Shown: one piece after another, positions 1 through 8,240 of the stretch
Numbering within the stretch: position 1 is the first letter of the stretch
How the letters are laid out: each line of letters begins with the position of its first letter
Assembly (NCBI GenBank): GCA_029260315.1
Contig: JAJDDM010000008.1
Span: 1-64,000 of the forward strand
Source: Phycisphaerales bacterium
Lineage (GTDB): Bacteria; Planctomycetota; Phycisphaerae; Phycisphaerales; UBA1924
Length of the DNA: 64,000 bases
Direction of reading: 5' to 3'
Program-made: the position numbers and the translations under genes
Notes under the pieces: generated by a model
Seen by the model: the letters and a program-made list of their open reading frames with translations, nothing else
Told to the model about the DNA's origin: nothing
The model's database searches: none

Positions 1-198
1 TCGGTCGGTCGATGATTGCGATGCAACTCCCGGCACGGAAGCAGACGTGCCGCTCTCCGATACAGTCGTTGGTGCACCGCCTCCCGAGAAGAAGAGAGCT
101 TTCACGACGATGAGCAATGCACACGCACCCGTGACGTAGTAAAGAGCCTTTCGTCCTTGCCAGTTGGTCAATCCCTTTTTGGGTGCGTCTTCGCTCAT
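1..198 (-). CDS. Partial small membrane protein, 3' end outside window
   Basis: This gene is not in the ORF track because it runs off the left edge. Translating the minus strand from the ATG at 198 gives 66 open codons beginning MSEDAPKKGLTNWQG. A single hydrophobic stretch (about residues 18-36, 'ALYYVTGACALLIVVKALF') is followed by a Ser/Thr/Gly-rich tail, so it looks like a bitopic protein with a short cytoplasmic N-terminus and an outer linker. It starts 6 bases after the coupling protein stop, so it is almost certainly the next gene of the transfer operon. A periplasmic transfer-channel component is possible, but no family is recognised from this fragment. Confidence 0.6.
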   Translation of the reverse strand, partial: MSEDAPKKGLTNWQGRKALYYVTGACALLIVVKALFFSGGGAPTTVSESGTSASVPGVASQSSTDR

Positions 199-204
199 GA
201 ATGC

Positions 205-2166
205 TTAGTCCTCGGGAACACGGAATCCGTGGTCTACGTTTTGGGGTTCGTGCTCGTCGCTCTCGTCTTCCGGGTCTTCAAGTTTGAGGCCAAGCCTCTC
301 AAGGTCCGCGTCCGTCCACTCACGCCCCTGCTGCTGAGTCGGGTCTTTCCGTTTGATGAAGTCTGGGTAGTCGCTCGAAGTCGGGCATGTCAACGCCATG
401 ATCGACGGCCAAGCCAACTGCGTCGCCCACCACCCCGGCATCTCTGGAGCGATGTAGAATCCTGACATCCCGTTGGTGGGGTTTGTCGCCGGTAAGGTCT
501 GGAACTCAGAGGCCATCACCGCTTCTCTTGCCTGGATCGACTCGTTGAACGAGTGGCTCACGCCGTCGCGTCCTTGCGTTGTACCGTGCGTTGGACTCCA
601 CGCCTCGAATCGCCCGAACGCGTGGGACAACCACTCTGCGGTCGTGTGACTTCGGACCTGGAGAGCCGCTAGGTGCCCGCACTGACCAAGCAATCCGTTC
701 GCCTCGTCTTCCCCGTAGAGCGAATGGAAGAGTTCGATTGCCTGGATACCCAGTGCGACGTGAACGTTCTTGGATCGGCCCATCGTCAAGAGCGAATCAA
801 GATTCGGAAGCTTGCCAGCCTTGTATGCCTCATCCAAGAAGAACCACGTGTGCATCGCGGGATACTCGGGCTGTTCAATCAAGTGTTCCGCGACCTGCTG
901 GAACACCACTCGGTAGATCGCGTGCAATGCCTCGTTGATGGTCTCGGTGCTGCCGGTTTGCATGACAAGGATGGACGGCTCGGGGTCTTTCATCCAGCCG
1001 CTGATGCTCAACTCCCGGCCAGCGTGCTCCCAGAGTGCCGACACGATCCGGTACGGTTCGAGCTCGGTTCCTAGCGTGGCATACACACTGTCCTCTCGCC
1101 TGTCTCCAGACAGTGAGCCACCGTCCTTGAGCAGCTCTGTGAAGACGTAGCGGATTCGCTTCCGCGACTCGGCATTCGACTCAGCGATTCCCCGAATGAC
1201 TTCGGGGTGGGATAGGGCCTCGATCGCGTCATAAAGCGTCCAGTGCTTCGCGTCCTGATTGAACGCAATCAACACCGCATTGAGAAGCAGACGGACCGCC
1301 TTCTGGAAGTACTGCTCGCCTTCTTCTGAATCTGGGAACATCGTCTTTGCGGCGTGGCTGCAAAGTGCGGGCTCATTGATATCACTTGCGATATCCCATC
1401 GCGTTGAACGTTCGTCGAAGGGATTGAGAACATGGATTCGCTCGGCGGGGACTCCCATGCCGCCGAGGATGCTGAGCATGTCGCCCTTGGGGTCGTAAAT
1501 CACAGCACGATGAGCGAGCCTGCCGTTCGCATCAAGCAACGCCGACTTCATCAGCATCCGAAGCGTGAGAGTCTTGCCGCTGCCCGTCATTCCAACAACC
1601 GCATAATGAGCCGCCGCACTATGTGCGACGGACGCGGGAAAGGAGACACCACCCCATTCAATAGCCCGCTCGGCATGGGGCTGTTGTGCCAAGTCCGACG
1701 ATGAGCGTCTCGATGCATGTGCCATTTGGCGTAGAACGTCAAGCTGCCTGGGACCGCGAACGTGCTTGTCAGGGTCGTCTGGTCGCTCTCGAAAGAAGTA
1801 GAACAGCACGAGCGTGCCTATCCACGCAAACATCGTCATCGTCGGTGTGTTCGGAAAGAGGAACGACGCGAAGAACACCATCACGACCAGGCCGGATGCA
1901 CACGCAATGATGACATACAGGAGCTTTGGAAAGAGGCCGTCACGCTCGTCGAAGTCGTTGTCGAAGAACGGGCCACCAACCGCGATGATTCGCCAGCACA
2001 CCACACCGATTACCGCTGCGTAGATGTACGCGAGGTCTGGGCTGCCACCTGCGAAAGCCAGTGCCAGACGAGTGATGATGTAGAACACAACGGCAATCAC
2101 AAAGGTGATTACGGCGGGAACCGCGTAGACACGGATCGACTCGTCAAAGGTCCAGCGTTGTGTCAT
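205..2166 (-). CDS. Type IV coupling protein (TraD/TraG/VirD4-like ATPase)
   Basis: This 653-residue protein would connect a relaxase-DNA complex to a conjugation channel at the inner membrane. The N-terminus has about four hydrophobic segments (roughly residues 15-38, 46-63, 82-104 and 109-125). They are followed by a Walker A motif 'GMTGSGKT' at residues 192-199, a 'YDPKGD' strand, and a Walker B-like 'WFFLDEAYKAG' before an RecA-like 'GIQ' segment, as in TraD/TrwB coupling proteins. The acidic C-terminal tail (rich in D/E) resembles the relaxase-recognition tails of TraD proteins. Its ATG overlaps the relaxase stop (ATGA at 2163-2166), which shows translational coupling. Family membership is clear; which transfer system it serves is inferred from the neighbouring MOBF relaxase. 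Confidence 0.9.
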   Translation of the reverse strand: MTQRWTFDESIRVYAVPAVITFVIAVVFYIITRLALAFAGGSPDLAYIYAAVIGVVCWRIIAVGGPFFDNDFDERDGLFPKLLYVIIACASGLVVMVFFASFLFPNTPTMTMFAWIGTLVLFYFFRERPDDPDKHVRGPRQLDVLRQMAHASRRSSSDLAQQPHAERAIEWGGVSFPASVAHSAAAHYAVVGMTGSGKTLTLRMLMKSALLDANGRLAHRAVIYDPKGDMLSILGGMGVPAERIHVLNPFDERSTRWDIASDINEPALCSHAAKTMFPDSEEGEQYFQKAVRLLLNAVLIAFNQDAKHWTLYDAIEALSHPEVIRGIAESNAESRKRIRYVFTELLKDGGSLSGDRREDSVYATLGTELEPYRIVSALWEHAGRELSISGWMKDPEPSILVMQTGSTETINEALHAIYRVVFQQVAEHLIEQPEYPAMHTWFFLDEAYKAGKLPNLDSLLTMGRSKNVHVALGIQAIELFHSLYGEDEANGLLGQCGHLAALQVRSHTTAEWLSHAFGRFEAWSPTHGTTQGRDGVSHSFNESIQAREAVMASEFQTLPATNPTNGMSGFYIAPEMPGWWATQLAWPSIMALTCPTSSDYPDFIKRKDPTQQQGREWTDADLERLGLKLEDPEDESDEHEPQNVDHGFRVPED

Positions 2167-4757
2167 CGAATCTGGTACTCCACTCCAAGCCGCTCCAACT
2201 GCTTGAGTTGTTGGTGCTCAACGTCGTGAGCAAGCAGCTTCATGCGGGACCGACTCATCTGTCGCCCAAGCTCGGCGAGATCCTCGCCTGCTTCGACTTC
2301 GCTGACGTAGACCATCGTATCCTCAATTCCCCTCGACATCTGCACGTACGCAAGCTCGCGGTCGTTCATCCAACCGCCCGCGAGGACATATGTCGCAAGA
2401 GCACTCGCACCCTGTCCCTTGTGAGTGGTAACGGCGTACCCGAGCTGAAGGTGGTCGTAGTCTCCAATCGCGACCGTGACTTGTCGCCCGCCAGTGCGTC
2501 CGTCGTCAACAAGCAGAGTGAGCGAGCCTCGCTCCCGCAGGTGCTTCCGGGGATGGACCTTTATGACTGTTGCCAGGTCGCCATTGGATATGTCGTAAAC
2601 CGCTGAGTTCTTGGTGATAAGCACGCGGTCGCCTTCGTGGAATCGAGACTCACCAACGGAGAGACTCCGCTTCCCGAGTTCGCCCTCCTTGAGTCGATGT
2701 GCTTGGGCGAGCGTGTTGAGTTGCTCGGTGTCGTCCCGCGTACCGGTAAGGATGAGCGTGTCGTTGATGCCGTGATGCCGAGAGCCCGCCCAGTCCTGGA
2801 TGAGCTGTTCGATGGCCAATGGTCGAGTCGGAGAGACTTTGAGCTTTCCTTCTACCGCGAAGTCACTCAAGGCACTTCGCACGTCACCCTCAGCGAACTT
2901 TCTGACCGCCTCGTTCATCCACACGAGTGCTTGGCGACGGATGTCCTTGAGTTGGAAGCCTCCGAGCCGTGCGAACAACGTGTGAAACGGCGACCCGGCT
3001 TCAATTGACTGGAGCTGAGCGGAATCACCCACAAGCACGAGCTTCGCCCCGGCACGTTCGATATGCCGAACAAGCCTGGCGAGGGCACGGGTTCCCACCA
3101 TTGAGGCCTCATCGACCACTACCACCGTCTTTGGAGTAAGCGTCATGCCGCGTCGAATCGGCTTGAGCTGTTTGTCGAAGAGGGGCTTGTTGCGAATAGC
3201 ACGACGTGTGGGATGAAAGAGGTTGTCGAGCGACACGTGCCGCTTGAGCCCATCCATCGACAGGTTGTGCTTGATCTGATTGAGCAACGTGTTGTCGAGT
3301 AGCCAGAGTGTCTTGGCGAGTGTCCGGCTCTTGATCCCGCTCCCAGTCTCTAGCTCGCGAGCAGCCTTGCCCGCAATCGCACAGCCGATGACCGTGTGGC
3401 CACTCTTTTCCCAAACCTTCCGTGCCGCCTCAAGAGAACGCGTCTTTCCTGAGCCCGCGTAGCCAGAAACACACTGCACCGCACCAGTCCTGCCAGTGAC
3501 ATGACGCACCGCCTCCGCTTGCTCGTCTGAGAGCGACGAGCAGGCCCTCGACCGGAGAACCCTCTCAACCGATTGCGAGTCGATCACGTGGCGGGAATCG
3601 GACCTCGACTGCTCCGCGAGTTCCAGCAACTCCGACTCGACTGAGTAGAGCTCGGCAGTGGTGTACTGGGCATAGCCCTCGTCCTCCCCGAGCGACACGA
3701 TGTCTGACGAATCGACTGCTTGAGACACAGCGGCACGTATCTCGTTTGCCGAAACGCCGCCATCCTGCAAGGACTCAGCTACCTGGCGGACTATGTCTCG
3801 CTCGGTGAAGTGACTGAGTTGGTCTGCAATCCGCTCTGCACGCTTCATGCCTTCCTTCAAGGAACGCGGCGTGCCTCCAAGACGAGGCGAAAGCACCTCG
3901 TGCATGTCAAACTTGTGGTCGGCACCCTCACCGCTCCATTTCTCTAACAGTTCGCCTCGGGCCACGTGTCGTTTCACTTCGCGACTGGTCAGGGCAAACG
4001 CCTCGGAAGCTACCGCTCCCGATACGCCGTGCTCTTCAAGCAGCGATTCGATCTCCGCTCGCCGCTTCGAGAAATGTTCGCAGAGTGAGTCGGACACGCC
4101 GTTGACTTCGAACCAGGAATTCTCACGACGGAGGGAGAGCCCAATCGCTCGGAGCTGACTCGCAAGCTCGGCCCGGTACAGAGCTCCGGCTGCCATCTTG
4201 TGGCGATAGAGATCGCGGCTGTCGAGTGAGCCCCAAGTCTTGTCTTTTCGATAGGCCGTGTTCAGGATCAGTGTGTGGGTGTGCAGGTGAGGGTCCTGAG
4301 CCCTGCTGGTCCCGTGCTCGAACGCAGCGACGACGACCTTGGCACGTTCCTTCTGAAGACCACCGTGCCCGCGTCGACTGAATGCCGCCGAGTCTTCGAG
4401 GTATTCCACGGCGGCCTGAACCGCCTTGAAGTGGCTCCTCTGGATATCCGTCCGCAGCTCAGATGACGCCTGACTCCAGAGAACCGAGACGCTCTTGGGT
4501 GCCGAGAACGTGTGGTCCCAGCCCGGCCTTCGATGCTTGCGTCCGGCGATCTGCCCCAGGGCCTCGCCGGTCGGCGAGAAGCCCTGGAAAAGTGAGCGGA
4601 GCTCGTCCTTTTGAACGACTCCTTTGAGACCCAGAACTGCCGCTCCCTTGCCGAGCCATACACCCTCGGGCTCTCCGCCTTCCAGGTAGTAGTCCTCCCG
4701 AGCGAGGTCGAGGTAGTACTGTTCCTGGCCGGATGACATTCTGGAGATTGAGAGCAT
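2163..4757 (-). CDS. MOBF-family conjugative relaxase with RecD-like helicase domain (TrwC/TraI-like)
   Basis: The protein would nick oriT, stay bound to the DNA 5' end and unwind the strand. I place the start at the ATG at 4757 (MLSISRMSSGQEQYYLDLAR), since 'AAAGG' lies upstream and the N-terminus then matches TrwC-type relaxases; the ORF track adds 13 residues. Tyrosine pairs at residues 14-15 and 23-24 are candidate nucleophiles. The three-histidine metal motif 'HLHTH' is at 157-161. A TraA/RecD-like helicase follows with Walker A 'GYAGSGKT' (432-439), Walker B 'VVVVDEASMVG' and a C-terminal 'YAVTTHKGQGAS' motif. At 864 residues it is close to TrwC (966) and shorter than F TraI, so it lacks the long C-terminal extension. 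It is encoded between the RHH-like protein (14-base gap) and the coupling protein (overlap). Confidence 0.93.
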   Translation of the reverse strand: MLSISRMSSGQEQYYLDLAREDYYLEGGEPEGVWLGKGAAVLGLKGVVQKDELRSLFQGFSPTGEALGQIAGRKHRRPGWDHTFSAPKSVSVLWSQASSELRTDIQRSHFKAVQAAVEYLEDSAAFSRRGHGGLQKERAKVVVAAFEHGTSRAQDPHLHTHTLILNTAYRKDKTWGSLDSRDLYRHKMAAGALYRAELASQLRAIGLSLRRENSWFEVNGVSDSLCEHFSKRRAEIESLLEEHGVSGAVASEAFALTSREVKRHVARGELLEKWSGEGADHKFDMHEVLSPRLGGTPRSLKEGMKRAERIADQLSHFTERDIVRQVAESLQDGGVSANEIRAAVSQAVDSSDIVSLGEDEGYAQYTTAELYSVESELLELAEQSRSDSRHVIDSQSVERVLRSRACSSLSDEQAEAVRHVTGRTGAVQCVSGYAGSGKTRSLEAARKVWEKSGHTVIGCAIAGKAARELETGSGIKSRTLAKTLWLLDNTLLNQIKHNLSMDGLKRHVSLDNLFHPTRRAIRNKPLFDKQLKPIRRGMTLTPKTVVVVDEASMVGTRALARLVRHIERAGAKLVLVGDSAQLQSIEAGSPFHTLFARLGGFQLKDIRRQALVWMNEAVRKFAEGDVRSALSDFAVEGKLKVSPTRPLAIEQLIQDWAGSRHHGINDTLILTGTRDDTEQLNTLAQAHRLKEGELGKRSLSVGESRFHEGDRVLITKNSAVYDISNGDLATVIKVHPRKHLRERGSLTLLVDDGRTGGRQVTVAIGDYDHLQLGYAVTTHKGQGASALATYVLAGGWMNDRELAYVQMSRGIEDTMVYVSEVEAGEDLAELGRQMSRSRMKLLAHDVEHQQLKQLERLGVEYQIR

Positions 4758-4771
4758 GTGACCCGGCCTTT

Positions 4772-5101
4772 CTAGCGGAGCTTGCTGTCCACCCAAGCCT
4801 TGATCTCTTCAGCAGGAACCTGAGCACCGCTTGGGTCACGTACCGTGTTGAGCAGCACGGCCTCAAACCCAGTCGCCACGCCCCGACGGAGTGCCTGCAC
4901 CTCGTCGTACAGCTCGTCGAGCTTGTTCTTGACCTCGATCAACTCACGGTCGCCGTCGAGGGTCTCCATGACCATCCGGCACACCAGCCGACTTACCGAA
5001 ACTCCCTCCTCGGCTGCAAGCTCGGTGAGGCGGTTCTTGTACTCGCTGCCGATGCGAAAGCTGAGCGGGTCTGGGGATTTGGATTGTCTCGGAGCTGCCA
5101 T
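4772..5101 (-). CDS. Ribbon-helix-helix-like relaxosome accessory protein
   Basis: This 109-residue protein starts at MAAPRQSKSP (5101); the upstream M at 5116 is an alternative. Residues about 13-45 read 'DPLSFRIGSEYKNRLTELAAEEGVSVSRLVCRMVMETL', the beta-strand plus two-helix pattern of Arc/MetJ/CopG DNA-binding proteins. A predicted coiled coil follows ('ELIEVKNKLDELYDEVQALR'). Small RHH proteins (TrwA, TraY, MobC) commonly sit beside oriT and help the relaxase nick. Its position immediately upstream of the relaxase, with palindromic sites just upstream of its own start, supports that role and likely autoregulation. The exact family is an inference. Confidence 0.75.
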   Translation of the reverse strand: MAAPRQSKSPDPLSFRIGSEYKNRLTELAAEEGVSVSRLVCRMVMETLDGDRELIEVKNKLDELYDEVQALRRGVATGFEAVLLNTVRDPSGAQVPAEEIKAWVDSKLR

Positions 5102-5433
5102 CTTCGACCTCCGCACCGTATACGGGTAAACGGGCCTGACAGTTGCTCAAGAGCCCTTTTTAGGCTCATCGTATACGGATTGTGTACAGCGTCAACACGA
5201 GTGTATTCAGGCGCTTACGTGGCAGCAAAATACTTGGCAGTAAACACACTGTGGTGCATCGGGTGTGTCTCTTTGTCAATACTTTTTTTGTACTCGTTGT
5301 TCTTCCTTCGCACAGCCACTTCATGAGGGGTAATTGCCGGGAGTCATGGGCCACAGGTTCATTCTCCTTCCGTACCCGTTCAGCGATTTCTGACTCTGAG
5401 GCAGAGGGCTCTCATATGCCGCAGACCAGCGCT
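5102..5433. other. Gene-free region with paired CCGTATACGG-type palindromes; candidate oriT and promoter
   Basis: This 332-base stretch has no convincing gene. It contains a perfect palindrome CCGTATACGG at 5116-5125 and a related CGTATACG at 5170-5177, about 54 bases apart. A hairpin GAGCC-loop-GGCTC spans 5151-5167, and near-direct repeats 'GGCAGCAAAATA' and 'GGCAGTAAACAC' lie around 5221-5250. An ACACAC/GTGTGT inverted repeat follows. It is more AT-rich than its surroundings and lies directly upstream of the RHH-relaxase operon, where MOBF elements usually place oriT and the promoter of the nicking genes. The nick site cannot be assigned from sequence alone. Confidence 0.45.
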
Positions 5434-6171
5434 TCACTGCTTCTCGAACACCAGGCAAGTCTCGTGCATGATGCGAGGGTCGGGCAGGCTGGAATATCCG
5501 ACCCTGTCTGAGCCGCAGGCGTGCTGAGCCTTGATGATGACCGAGGCGAGGCGACCGAGCCCGGGCGGTCCACCGGCCCAAATCTCCCAAGCTGGATTGA
5601 AGTAGTTCCCTCTTCTCCTGATGTCACCAAGCAGGACCGCGAGGTGTCCGCCAGGGCGGACTGCCTTGGCGGCCTGTGCGAGTGACTCAAACAGCCTGCT
5701 GAGATACTGCACGTACGACACCCTGGCACTGAGGTCTCGGGGGTCATCCGAGTAGGTGATGATGTCCCAGTAAGGCGGATGTAGCCAGACCAGGTCGTAC
5801 TCTCCTGGCGGGCTCTCGGCGGTTGCGTTGAATCCGGACGAGAGGTCGCCGCCCCAGTACTCGATGCAGCCTCTGTATTGAGCGTTGAGCCAGTTCACCC
5901 CGTCCTTGGTCGTCCCGGAGCCCATCATCGGGTCTGCGACGCTCAGTGCTTTGTAGTGCCAGACCAGGCTCAAGAACAAACGGCCATCGCAGTTTCCCCG
6001 GAAACGACCGTCTCCGAACAGCGGACATCGTTCGGGGTAGGACACGAACGAGGTCAGCGGCTGCTCCAGTTCTGTCCGGACAACTCGATTCCAGTCTTTC
6101 GCTTCCGCCTGATACTGATTAGCCTCCCTCAGCTCCCCGTTCGTGTACTCCGCCAACTCAGTCTCTCTCAT
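5434..6171 (-). CDS. Solitary DNA methyltransferase of the mobile element
   Basis: The 245-residue protein has an AdoMet-binding motif I 'DPMMGSGTT' at residues 80-88, followed by a catalytic-type 'HPPYWDIITYS' at 131-141 and 'VRPGGHLAVLLGDIRRRG', typical of amino-methyltransferases that modify adenine N6 or cytosine N4. The motif order (I before IV) is the reverse of the second methyltransferase in this window (23125-24117). The first residue of the usual DPPY/NPPY motif is His here, which is unusual though shared with some phage and plasmid enzymes I recall. A strong purine-rich SD (GGAGGGGGGAAG) precedes the ATG. No cognate endonuclease is adjacent, so it is either an orphan anti-restriction/regulatory methylase or has an unrecognised partner. 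It ends the operon 6826-6503-6171. Confidence 0.8.
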   Translation of the reverse strand: MRETELAEYTNGELREANQYQAEAKDWNRVVRTELEQPLTSFVSYPERCPLFGDGRFRGNCDGRLFLSLVWHYKALSVADPMMGSGTTKDGVNWLNAQYRGCIEYWGGDLSSGFNATAESPPGEYDLVWLHPPYWDIITYSDDPRDLSARVSYVQYLSRLFESLAQAAKAVRPGGHLAVLLGDIRRRGNYFNPAWEIWAGGPPGLGRLASVIIKAQHACGSDRVGYSSLPDPRIMHETCLVFEKQ

Positions 6172-6185
6172 TCTTCCCCCCTCCT

Positions 6186-6503
6186 CTACAAGAGGCCGTA
6201 GAGCTCAGGAGCGATACGGCCTTGCACTTCTGTCCCCGGCGATTGAAGCCGCCGCTCTTCCCACGCCAGCACATCGGCGAAGCGAGCGAAGCGGCTTCGC
6301 CCTCGCTGCTCAAACGGCAACTCGCCCGACAACATCGCTTCGACCACCGTCTCTCGTCGCATCCGCTGCATTTTGCGAATCTGGTCAACACTGAGCCAGC
6401 GAGAAAATGGCCTGCTGGCTGCGGCGTGTTCTCCAGGAGCACCGAGCGTTGTATCGAGCACGTTCTCCGGTTCGCGAGAAGGCTCACGGTCAACGGCTCT
6501 CAT
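6186..6503 (-). CDS. Small helix-turn-helix/excisionase-like protein
   Basis: This 105-residue protein has a central block 'WLSVDQIRKMQRMRRETVVEAMLSGELPFEQRGRSRFARFADVLAWEERR' that follows the layout of MerR/excisionase-type winged HTH domains (recognition helix, then a positively charged wing reading the target). The N-terminal 30 residues are low-confidence and probably flexible. It overlaps the upstream gene by ATGA (6500-6503) and stops 14 bases before the methyltransferase, so the three are co-transcribed. It may regulate the methyltransferase or assist excision; neither is shown by the sequence. Confidence 0.6.
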   Translation of the reverse strand: MRAVDREPSREPENVLDTTLGAPGEHAAASRPFSRWLSVDQIRKMQRMRRETVVEAMLSGELPFEQRGRSRFARFADVLAWEERRLQSPGTEVQGRIAPELYGLL

Positions 6504-6826
6504 CTGGCTGCGTACGTTGGCTTGACGGCTTCATGATGAGCCGTCTCTTGCTCCTGTACTTGCTGCGAAGCGGTTTCGGGACTCTTGGGCCTCACGTCGT
6601 ACTGGTCGCGAATCCAACTGCACGCCTCGTCCATGCACTGGGCGACTGCTTGTGCGTCTCTCTCGCGGAACGATGAGCTGTAGCAGAACTTCTCGGAGTC
6701 CGGCTGCTTGAAGCACCGGCTGATTGTGAACTCCCAATACAACCCGCGATTCCCTTTTCTGCTCCATATCGAAGCTGCCACAGCTCCGCTTCTGATTACT
6801 TTTTCTGGTTTCTTCTTCTCTTCCAT
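6500..6826 (-). CDS. Conserved hypothetical protein of mobile elements
   Basis: The start is placed at the ATG at 6826 (MEEKKKPEKVIRSGAVAASIW), preceded by 'GGAGGCAAAC', rather than at 6850. The pattern 'KPEKVIRSGAVAASIWSRKG...YWEFTISRCFKQ...FCYSSSFRERDAQAVAQCMDEACSWI' is one I associate with small proteins on planctomycete integrative elements. It predicts a beta-rich N-terminal half and one long helix, with a Gln/Glu-rich tail. It has no recognised catalytic motif. It is first in an operon with the HTH protein and the methyltransferase. The function is unknown; a single-stranded-DNA or transcription accessory role would fit the fold pattern but is speculation. Confidence 0.65.
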   Translation of the reverse strand: MEEKKKPEKVIRSGAVAASIWSRKGNRGLYWEFTISRCFKQPDSEKFCYSSSFRERDAQAVAQCMDEACSWIRDQYDVRPKSPETASQQVQEQETAHHEAVKPTYAAR

Positions 6827-6991
6827 GTTTGCCTCCAGGCTTTGTTTCACACTTGGGCATCACGATGCATCAGGTGTGCCCCCATGCATTTCGTCTTGAC
6901 GACAATGCCCATGCCGGTAGTCACGCGGAAGGTTCCCTTCCGAGAGCTCGCACCGGTGGGCTCTCTACCGCCACTCCGAGGGCTCTCGTGT
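6827..6991. promoter_or_regulatory. Short intergenic region, probable promoter of the leftward methyltransferase operon
   Basis: This 165-base gap separates the ParA cassette from the 6826 operon. It holds a partly palindromic stretch around 6856-6898 ('GGGCATCACGATGCATCAGG...GCCCCCATGC') and an inverted set of GAGAGC/GCTCTC words around 6936-6990. These could be a terminator for the parA cassette or operator sites. No clear -10/-35 pair can be asserted. Confidence 0.3.
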
Positions 6992-7423
6992 TCACTTGAG
7001 TTGGGAGCGGAAGAACTGGAGCATCTCGCTCTCTGAGTTCAGTGGAGGGAGGCTGCCGATATCAAGGCGTTCCAAGAAGACTTGGATAGCAACGCGATAA
7101 ACAGAGTTTGGAGTCACGCGTGTCGAACGGATAGTGCGGTTGTTGCTGATGGCTCTGGCGGCTGCCTCACCTTGCATTCTCAACTGAGCGGTCATTGGAA
7201 GCGACACGGTTTCCGTAAACTGCGGCGGCTCTGCTCTGGCTTGAATTTGCGAGGGTTCGGCAACGCGGCGTGGGACCATGCCGTCCGCTCTTGCCGTCTT
7301 CGTGGGCGGACCGAGCGGACCGTCCGCCTGGGTTGCTCGCGATGCCACAGAACGGAACGTCCCCAGCCCGCCATTCTGAGCAAGGCTCGTAGCAACAGAC
7401 GGCTGGGTCGGGCTCTTAGCCAT
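6992..7423 (-). CDS. Small partner protein of ParA, candidate partition DNA-binding protein
   Basis: The start at MAKSPTQPS (7423) overlaps the ParA gene by 8 bases; 7438 and 7444 are alternatives. The first ~90 residues are low-complexity and rich in Pro, Ala, Thr and Gln. The last 55 ('SNNRTIRSTRVTPNSVYRVAIQVFLERLDIGSL...LQFFRSQ') could form a strand followed by two helices, as in ribbon-helix-helix centromere-binding proteins such as ParG. ParA proteins of small plasmids and elements are often followed by such a gene. The position supports a partition adaptor role, but the sequence match is weak. Confidence 0.55.
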   Translation of the reverse strand: MAKSPTQPSVATSLAQNGGLGTFRSVASRATQADGPLGPPTKTARADGMVPRRVAEPSQIQARAEPPQFTETVSLPMTAQLRMQGEAAARAISNNRTIRSTRVTPNSVYRVAIQVFLERLDIGSLPPLNSESEMLQFFRSQLK

Positions 7424-8240
7424 TTGCTGCGGCCTCATCACCACGAGCAGCGGCTGCTATCCGTTCCAGGAACTCCTCGGCGAGTTGCGAGTAGTCCTCG
7501 GTGCCTCGCCCTCGTTCGGAACGCTCGAACTCGAAGACCGTTTGCTGCACGCTCGGTGCGGTCTTGGCTTTCGTGTTCACACGAATGCGTGTGTCAAACA
7601 ACAGGTCGCCCAGCTCTCGAACAAGCTCACGTTCAACCTCGCGACAGATCCGCTCGCTGCGGTGGTAGAGCGTGATCACGACACCGAGCGAAGCGAGATT
7701 CGGGGCGAGCTTTCGCTGGATATCACCGATCGATTCGCCCAACATCAACAGCCCGGTTAGCGGCAGATATTCGGCTGCGACTGGCACCAGAAACCAGTCA
7801 CTGACCGCGAGTGCGTTGACCGTGACAAGGGAGAGCGATGGCGAGTTGTCAATGATCACGAAGTCGTATTGGTCGAGTCGCCGAGTCTTTTCAAGGCACC
7901 GACGAAGCACATATTCACGGGCCTGAACTGGAGCGAGACTCAGCTCGGCGTGGAAGAAATCTTCGGCGGAGGGAACAAGGTCAAGTCCCTTGGTTCCCGT
8001 CTTGATGATGAGACCATCAAGGCTCTCTTCGGCGATGAGTGCGTCATAGAGAGTCGGAGTGCTTGAGTCATACTGAAGGCGACCGACGAGACTGGCGGTG
8101 AGATTCTGCTGCGGGTCAAAGTCGCACACGAGCACCCGCTTGCCCGCACGGGCGAGTGCGGCCCCAAGGTTGGCGGTGGTCGTAGTCTTGAGCACACCGC
8201 CCTTGTGATTGACAATGCTGACAACCGCTGGTCTACCCAA
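7416..8240 (-). CDS. parA: ParA/Soj-family partition ATPase
   Basis: The 274-residue protein begins with a deviant Walker A box 'NHKGGVLKTTTTANLG' at about residues 11-26, followed by 'VLVCDFDPQQNLT' (Walker A') and 'YDFVIIDNSPSLSL' (Walker B), which is diagnostic of ParA/MinD ATPases. It lacks an N-terminal HTH, so it is of the short type (Soj or ParA Ib), with DNA recognition left to partners. The start is TTG at 8240 with SD 'GGAGG' five bases upstream, and it overlaps the HTH gene stop by 8 bases. Partition genes on an integrating element suggest it also exists as an extrachromosomal circle for some time. Confidence 0.92.
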   Translation of the reverse strand: MGRPAVVSIVNHKGGVLKTTTTANLGAALARAGKRVLVCDFDPQQNLTASLVGRLQYDSSTPTLYDALIAEESLDGLIIKTGTKGLDLVPSAEDFFHAELSLAPVQAREYVLRRCLEKTRRLDQYDFVIIDNSPSLSLVTVNALAVSDWFLVPVAAEYLPLTGLLMLGESIGDIQRKLAPNLASLGVVITLYHRSERICREVERELVRELGDLLFDTRIRVNTKAKTAPSVQQTVFEFERSERGRGTEDYSQLAEEFLERIAAAARGDEAAANG

